DNA from: Polytrichum commune
Lineage: Eukaryota > Streptophyta > Polytrichopsida > Polytrichales > Polytrichaceae
Reading direction: 5' to 3'
Length of the DNA stretch: 64,000 nucleotides
Assembly (NCBI GenBank): GCA_950295325.1
Contig: OX485803.1
Coordinates: forward strand, 66,663,554-66,727,553
Below, piece by piece: positions 60,272 to 64,000 of the stretch (the stretch's first letter is position 1; each line of letters begins with the position of its first letter). Position numbers and translations under genes: made by a program. The notes beneath the pieces are model-generated. The model was not told the DNA's origin and ran no database searches. It worked only from the letters and a program-made list of their open reading frames with translations.

Positions 60272-62854
60272 TTAACTTGTGCATTCTCCACATACGTATT
60301 GAAATCGTACATTGAGTTGTTAAAAGTGAAATTCCAGTTAAATCCAAGACCACTTGAAGGGTGAACCTTGCACTATGGACTCATCCAAGTCCAAATCCAA
60401 TACCGCGGAGGAATGTGAGCCCAAACCCACTACTCGGACTACGGACGCTTAAGGGTGGGGGGTTTGGCCTCACAGGTTGTTGGAACGGTATTCTTTTTTC
60501 ATGCATGTGTACGTTGGCGCAAGTGTGCCATGTGTACTTTTCCCAACTTTAGCCCTACATGGATGTCCAGTCTTGGCCTACAATGCCTGACACTCCTTCT
60601 TGGACGGATAAGGCAATCGTGAAATATACCATTGGGATTCAGGACACTCTGACTCCAACACATTAGTGGTGTGAGACACCATATTCTCATCACGCTTGAA
60701 GGATTCATCTATGCGTGCCCTCGTTGACCTTGTATTAGGGTGAGGGATGGAGTAGTTCACTTTTTCGGGACGATGAGAATCATACTCAGATCCAGGTGGT
60801 AAGTCTGGTTTTCTCTTGGTTGATCCAAACAACTTAGAGCCCTCAAGTGCACAATTCCTTGTATTAAGATCCTCTGCCCCAGGGTATGACCTCATTGCCT
60901 CTGCAAGAAGCTTGGGATCACCAATGTGTGTTGCAGCTTTGAGCTTCAATGATGCTTGATCTGGCCCTTTCCCTGAAGAACCCCCTTTAAGCCAAGAACA
61001 ATAATTTGCGATCTGCATGAATGCGCGGATCATGTCATCCACGGTTGCCTCGTACAAGCATGTCATTTTGTTCCCTGATTGTTATAGCCACTTGTTATGC
61101 ACTGTTTCTGCTAGGTTGCAAGTTGGCATCTCAGCACACTGATCCAAAGCCAGATCCTGTAGTACATATTGGGAATATTTTTAGTTTTAAAAATTGAGAT
61201 AACACAACAATTTTATCAATAGTAGAGGAGGGTCACTTGTGTATAGGTGAAACTTACAATGAGCATGTGACCTCCCCATTGTCTATATCGATAATCCCAA
61301 AACCCCAACCATTCCGACAAGCTGTATATGCCCTCCTCGGTGGTTGCCCCTGATGACAACCACCATGCCCGTATTACATGGTATTTGATGTTGGCGTCCT
61401 CCAAACTCTTGGCATCCTTGTAGTCTTTACAAAGTTGTTTGTGTTCATGTTGCAATGACGGTCGGATGTGTTTTTGTGTTATTTTATCCAAATTGGCAGA
61501 CCAATGAAAAAAACATGTACGTTCGCGACCCTCGAGGGGAACAGATGGGTCACCATCCCCGTAAATCTTCCTCACAGCAATCCAATTTCCTTGGGCACTG
61601 TCCGCCATGAATCATTTGAAATTGACATTGGGAACACCATTCTTCAACATGACATCATTTAAATTTTCCCCAAAAATGGTTTGGGCCCGAGCATCCTCCT
61701 ATTGCATATCACAACATGCTATTGTGAGAACCTTACAATGTTTGCTATCGTAGATATGATACGCCATTGTAATCCAGTCTCGTAATCGCTTCACATGGTC
61801 AAACATGATCCACGAATTTTCCATGTCTCCTCCATACTGCATGCGCTTCATCAAATCGACTTCGCTTCCAGCAAGATCCACAGACATCTTGAACGCAAAG
61901 ACCTTATCTTTGGATTGCCATAGAAATCGACTATCATGCACATATTTGAACCCACAGTGGTTTCTTAGCGCCATGATGCTATCCAGGGAACCCATTCCAC
62001 TACGAATGAAACGTTTAGAACCCGCCACAAAATTCCTACAGTCAGGGGAAGCCAAAATGGAGAATTTATCCATTACCACCTCCAAGGATGCTCCATGAAG
62101 ATGGTTTTTTTCTCCTAGGAGTGGGAATTTGAGGATGTAATCAGCCAAAAACTGTTTATTGGCAGCCATAACAATAGCCGAGTTCTTTGCAGTTGGAGTT
62201 TTAGCCACCTCATTTGCCATACACTGGTAAGCCATGTATAGTGATTCACAACACACTCCACTAGACACATGGTGGTTGTGAACACCCAAATGAATACAAA
62301 CACCGGACATGTTTGACGATTGTGAATGCACGTATATAATTTTTGCATAATAAACATCAAGACATATGGGAGCGACATGACAAACCTTACATTGAACCTT
62401 AGATTTCTCTGGTGGGTCTATACCCACCATGAAAGGAGTGGGTGTAATACCGATCCATTCAGTACAGTTGCGAACTCTACCATTTCGTGAAAAATACTCA
62501 CATAAGTCGTTAGGACATTGGAGATGACCAACGCATGAACACCTCCGAAAAGTCAAACCAAATTCATTTTGAATATTTGTTGTTTTTGGTTCTGCACCAG
62601 GCATGTCCGTCGTAAATCTTATCCATGCCATCCATCGCCTTGCCATAAGCATCTGAAATTTTAGTCTTGATCGGTGGCAAAATGAAAAGGACATCCCCAT
62701 TGAAAGAAGACGGTACATACTTCACATTCTTTATAACAATGTTATCGAAGTCAATATTTGTGAGATCGGATTTGGATCTTCTACGACATTTGGTGATTTT
62801 GAGGGCTTCTAATATATAGACATCAGATATGGATGATGTAGGATGAATATGAGG

Positions 62855-63815
62855 TTGCCTTGATATGTATGCTTGGAAGTTGTTGTGTGATTTTCTTGAT
62901 GGGTTTGTAGTGCATCAAAAAGTTTCAATAAAGAAACTTCAAGGTTGAAATTGAAGCTTCAAGGATTTTTAAAAGGTTGAGGGCATGAATTTCATCACCT
63001 CCTCCGAACCCTTGCTCTCATAAGGTGCTGAAAATGAGACATTAATATCCACAAAAACAACAAATGAAGAAGCAAGAAAAAACATCAAAATTTCAACAAA
63101 GTGAGTTCCGGTTCCGAGACTAGGTTTTTTGGAATTTTCGGGTTTTCTTCTTACTTCTTCATGTCTTGTCTTTGTCCTTCTTCTTGCATTTTTTTATCTT
63201 CATTACTTGTATCTTGCCTTGATATGTATGCTTGGAAGTTGTTCTGTGGTTTGTTTGATGAATTTTTAGTGCATCAAAGAATTTCAATGAAGAAGCTTCA
63301 AGGTTGAAATTGAAGCTTTTAGGATTTCTAAAATGTTGAGGGCACGGATTTCATGACCTTCACCTAGTCCTTGTTCTCATAAGGTACTGAAAATGAGACA
63401 TTAATGTCCACAAAAACAACAAATGAAGAAGCAAGAAAAAACCTCAAAACTTCAACAAAGTGAATTCCGGTTCCGAGACTAGGTTTTTTGGAATTTTTGG
63501 ATTTTTTTCTTGCCTCTTCATGTTTTGTTTTTTTCTTTCTTCTTGCACTTGTTTATCTTCATTACTTGTATCTTACCTTGATATGTATGCTTAGAAGTTG
63601 TTGTGTGGTTTGTTTAATGGGTTTGTAGTGCATCAAAGAGTTTCAATAAAGAAACTTCAAGGTTGAAATTGAAGCTTCAAGGATTTTTAAAAGGTTGAGG
63701 ATATGAATTTCATCACCTCTCCCGAACCCTTACTCTCATAAGGTGCTGAAAATGAGACATTAATGTCTACAAAAACAACAAATGAAGAAACAAGAAAAAA
63801 CCATTAAAGTGGGAT
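62855..63815 (+). repeat. Tandem repeat, about 357 bp, 2.7 units
   Basis: Units begin TTGATATGTATGCTTGGAAG at about 62858, 63219 and 63578, and include CCGGTTCCGAGACTAGGTTT and CAACAAATGAAGAAGCAAGA. Identity between units looks above 85%. It replaces the expected 5' part of transposase copy 2. Confidence 0.9.
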
Positions 63816-64000
63816 TATGCCACTTTGCAGTCTTGTCCATGGTTTATTGAGTGTCCTCTTATATTTTGTTCAAGTGAGGAGGCGGAGCTTAGGAAACAGT
63901 CATGTCCAATAGACTTGCCTCCTGATGATATTGACATGATAAACAATGAGGATGTGTGTGTGGTGAAAGTAGTCAAACCGGAGGGAAAAACTAAACGTAA
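63793..64000 (+). CDS. Unknown open frame running off the window
   Basis: From about 63793 an open frame reads PLKWDYATLQSCPWFIECPL, IFCSSEEAELRKQSCPIDLP and PDDIDMINNEDVCVVKVVKP to the end of the window with no stop. Composition is protein-like (Cys, acidic residues), with no ATG at the front, so it would be an internal exon. I do not recognise it. Confidence 0.3.

Larger units (their letters stand above)
58281..60474 (+). mobile_element. LTR-type element (2194 bp) with target duplication GGTTG
   Basis: Starts TGTGAGCCCAAAAGGGTGCC and ends GGTTTGGCCTCACA; GGTTG flanks both sides (58276-58280, 60475-60479). It interrupts the transposase between codons for ...EYRSNN and HVPTNFWFC. A TATA-like CTATATAA lies near 58982. 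No primer-binding site or second copy of its ends is visible inside, so it reads as a long solo LTR or a non-autonomous element. It is lengthened by the tandem repeat 59500-59790. Confidence 0.85.
57591..62830 (-). pseudogene. SWIM MULE-like transposase, copy 2, split by an LTR element
   Basis: Homologous to 6879-10680 through the core and SWIM finger: FRRCSCVGHLQC, CIHLGVHNHHV, MFDHVKRLRDW, MADSAQGNW, CFFHWSANL, and CTCPDFVKM...CKH. Exon 1 about 62830-61258 (donor ATT|GTAAGT), exon 2 61156-57591 with the LTR element 58281-60474 inside. The intron stands at the same codon as in copy 1. Lesions: frameshift near 62596 (A run), TAG at 61701-61703, TGA near 61611, TAA at 61082-61084 (a Gln in copy 1), a stop near 60578 and small shifts near 57640 and 57830. 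The region matching the first 190 codons of copy 1 is absent; a tandem repeat stands there. Confidence 0.8.
57207..64000 (-). mobile_element. Second copy of the TIR transposon (TE2), inverted, right end not seen
   Basis: The left end is the TIR cluster above; the transposase reads leftward from about 62830 to 57591. The far end is either beyond 64000 or replaced: right of 62850 lies a tandem repeat and an unknown frame, and no ParB-methyltransferase gene is found within the window. Confidence 0.6.

Overview
This is nuclear DNA of a land plant. The evidence is three intron-containing plant genes (a laccase, a SCAR/WAVE actin regulator with N-terminal SHD and C-terminal WH2/acidic tail, and a TXNL4B/DIM1-like spliceosomal protein), a remnant NB-ARC-LRR resistance gene, GT-AG introns of 90 bp to several kb, and dense nested transposable elements. 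The LRR style and the transposase family remind me of seed-free plants (bryophyte, lycophyte or fern), but this is an impression and not a proof.

Layout. 1-11567: a large terminal-inverted-repeat DNA transposon (TE1) whose ends are clusters of TGAGC-type repeats. It carries two divergent genes: on the minus strand a multi-exon ParB-like + DNA methyltransferase-like gene (157-3963), on the plus strand a SWIM zinc-finger, MULE-like transposase (6879-10680). Between them lie two families of short palindromes in arrays. TE1 sits inside an NB-ARC-LRR gene whose 3' part (11580-14066) follows directly. 14080-18552: nested LTR-retrotransposon pieces, including a solo LTR with a perfect 5-bp target duplication. 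18553-19030: another palindrome array with a promoter-like module. 19031-23216: intergenic, with a facing pair of MITEs. 23217-30248: laccase, seven exons, plus strand. 31583-41614: SCAR/WAVE, ten exons, minus strand. 42120-51100: gene-poor, with MITEs. 51109-53421: TXNL4B-like, four exons, minus strand. 54100-57200: repeat-like DNA with a retroviral-type zinc knuckle on the minus strand. 57207-64000: a second, inverted copy of the transposon (TE2), split by a 2.2-kb LTR element with a 5-bp target duplication and followed by a roughly 357-bp tandem repeat.

The host genes look intact by exon phase: the laccase exons add to 618 codons, SCAR to 1623 codons, and TXNL4B-like to 152 codons, all counting the stop. 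Both transposase copies and the methyltransferase gene carry stops and frameshifts, so the copies here are dead. The most unusual item is the combination, in one TIR-bounded plant element, of a SWIM transposase, a ParB-MTase fusion of bacterial/phage type, and arrays of perfect palindromes.
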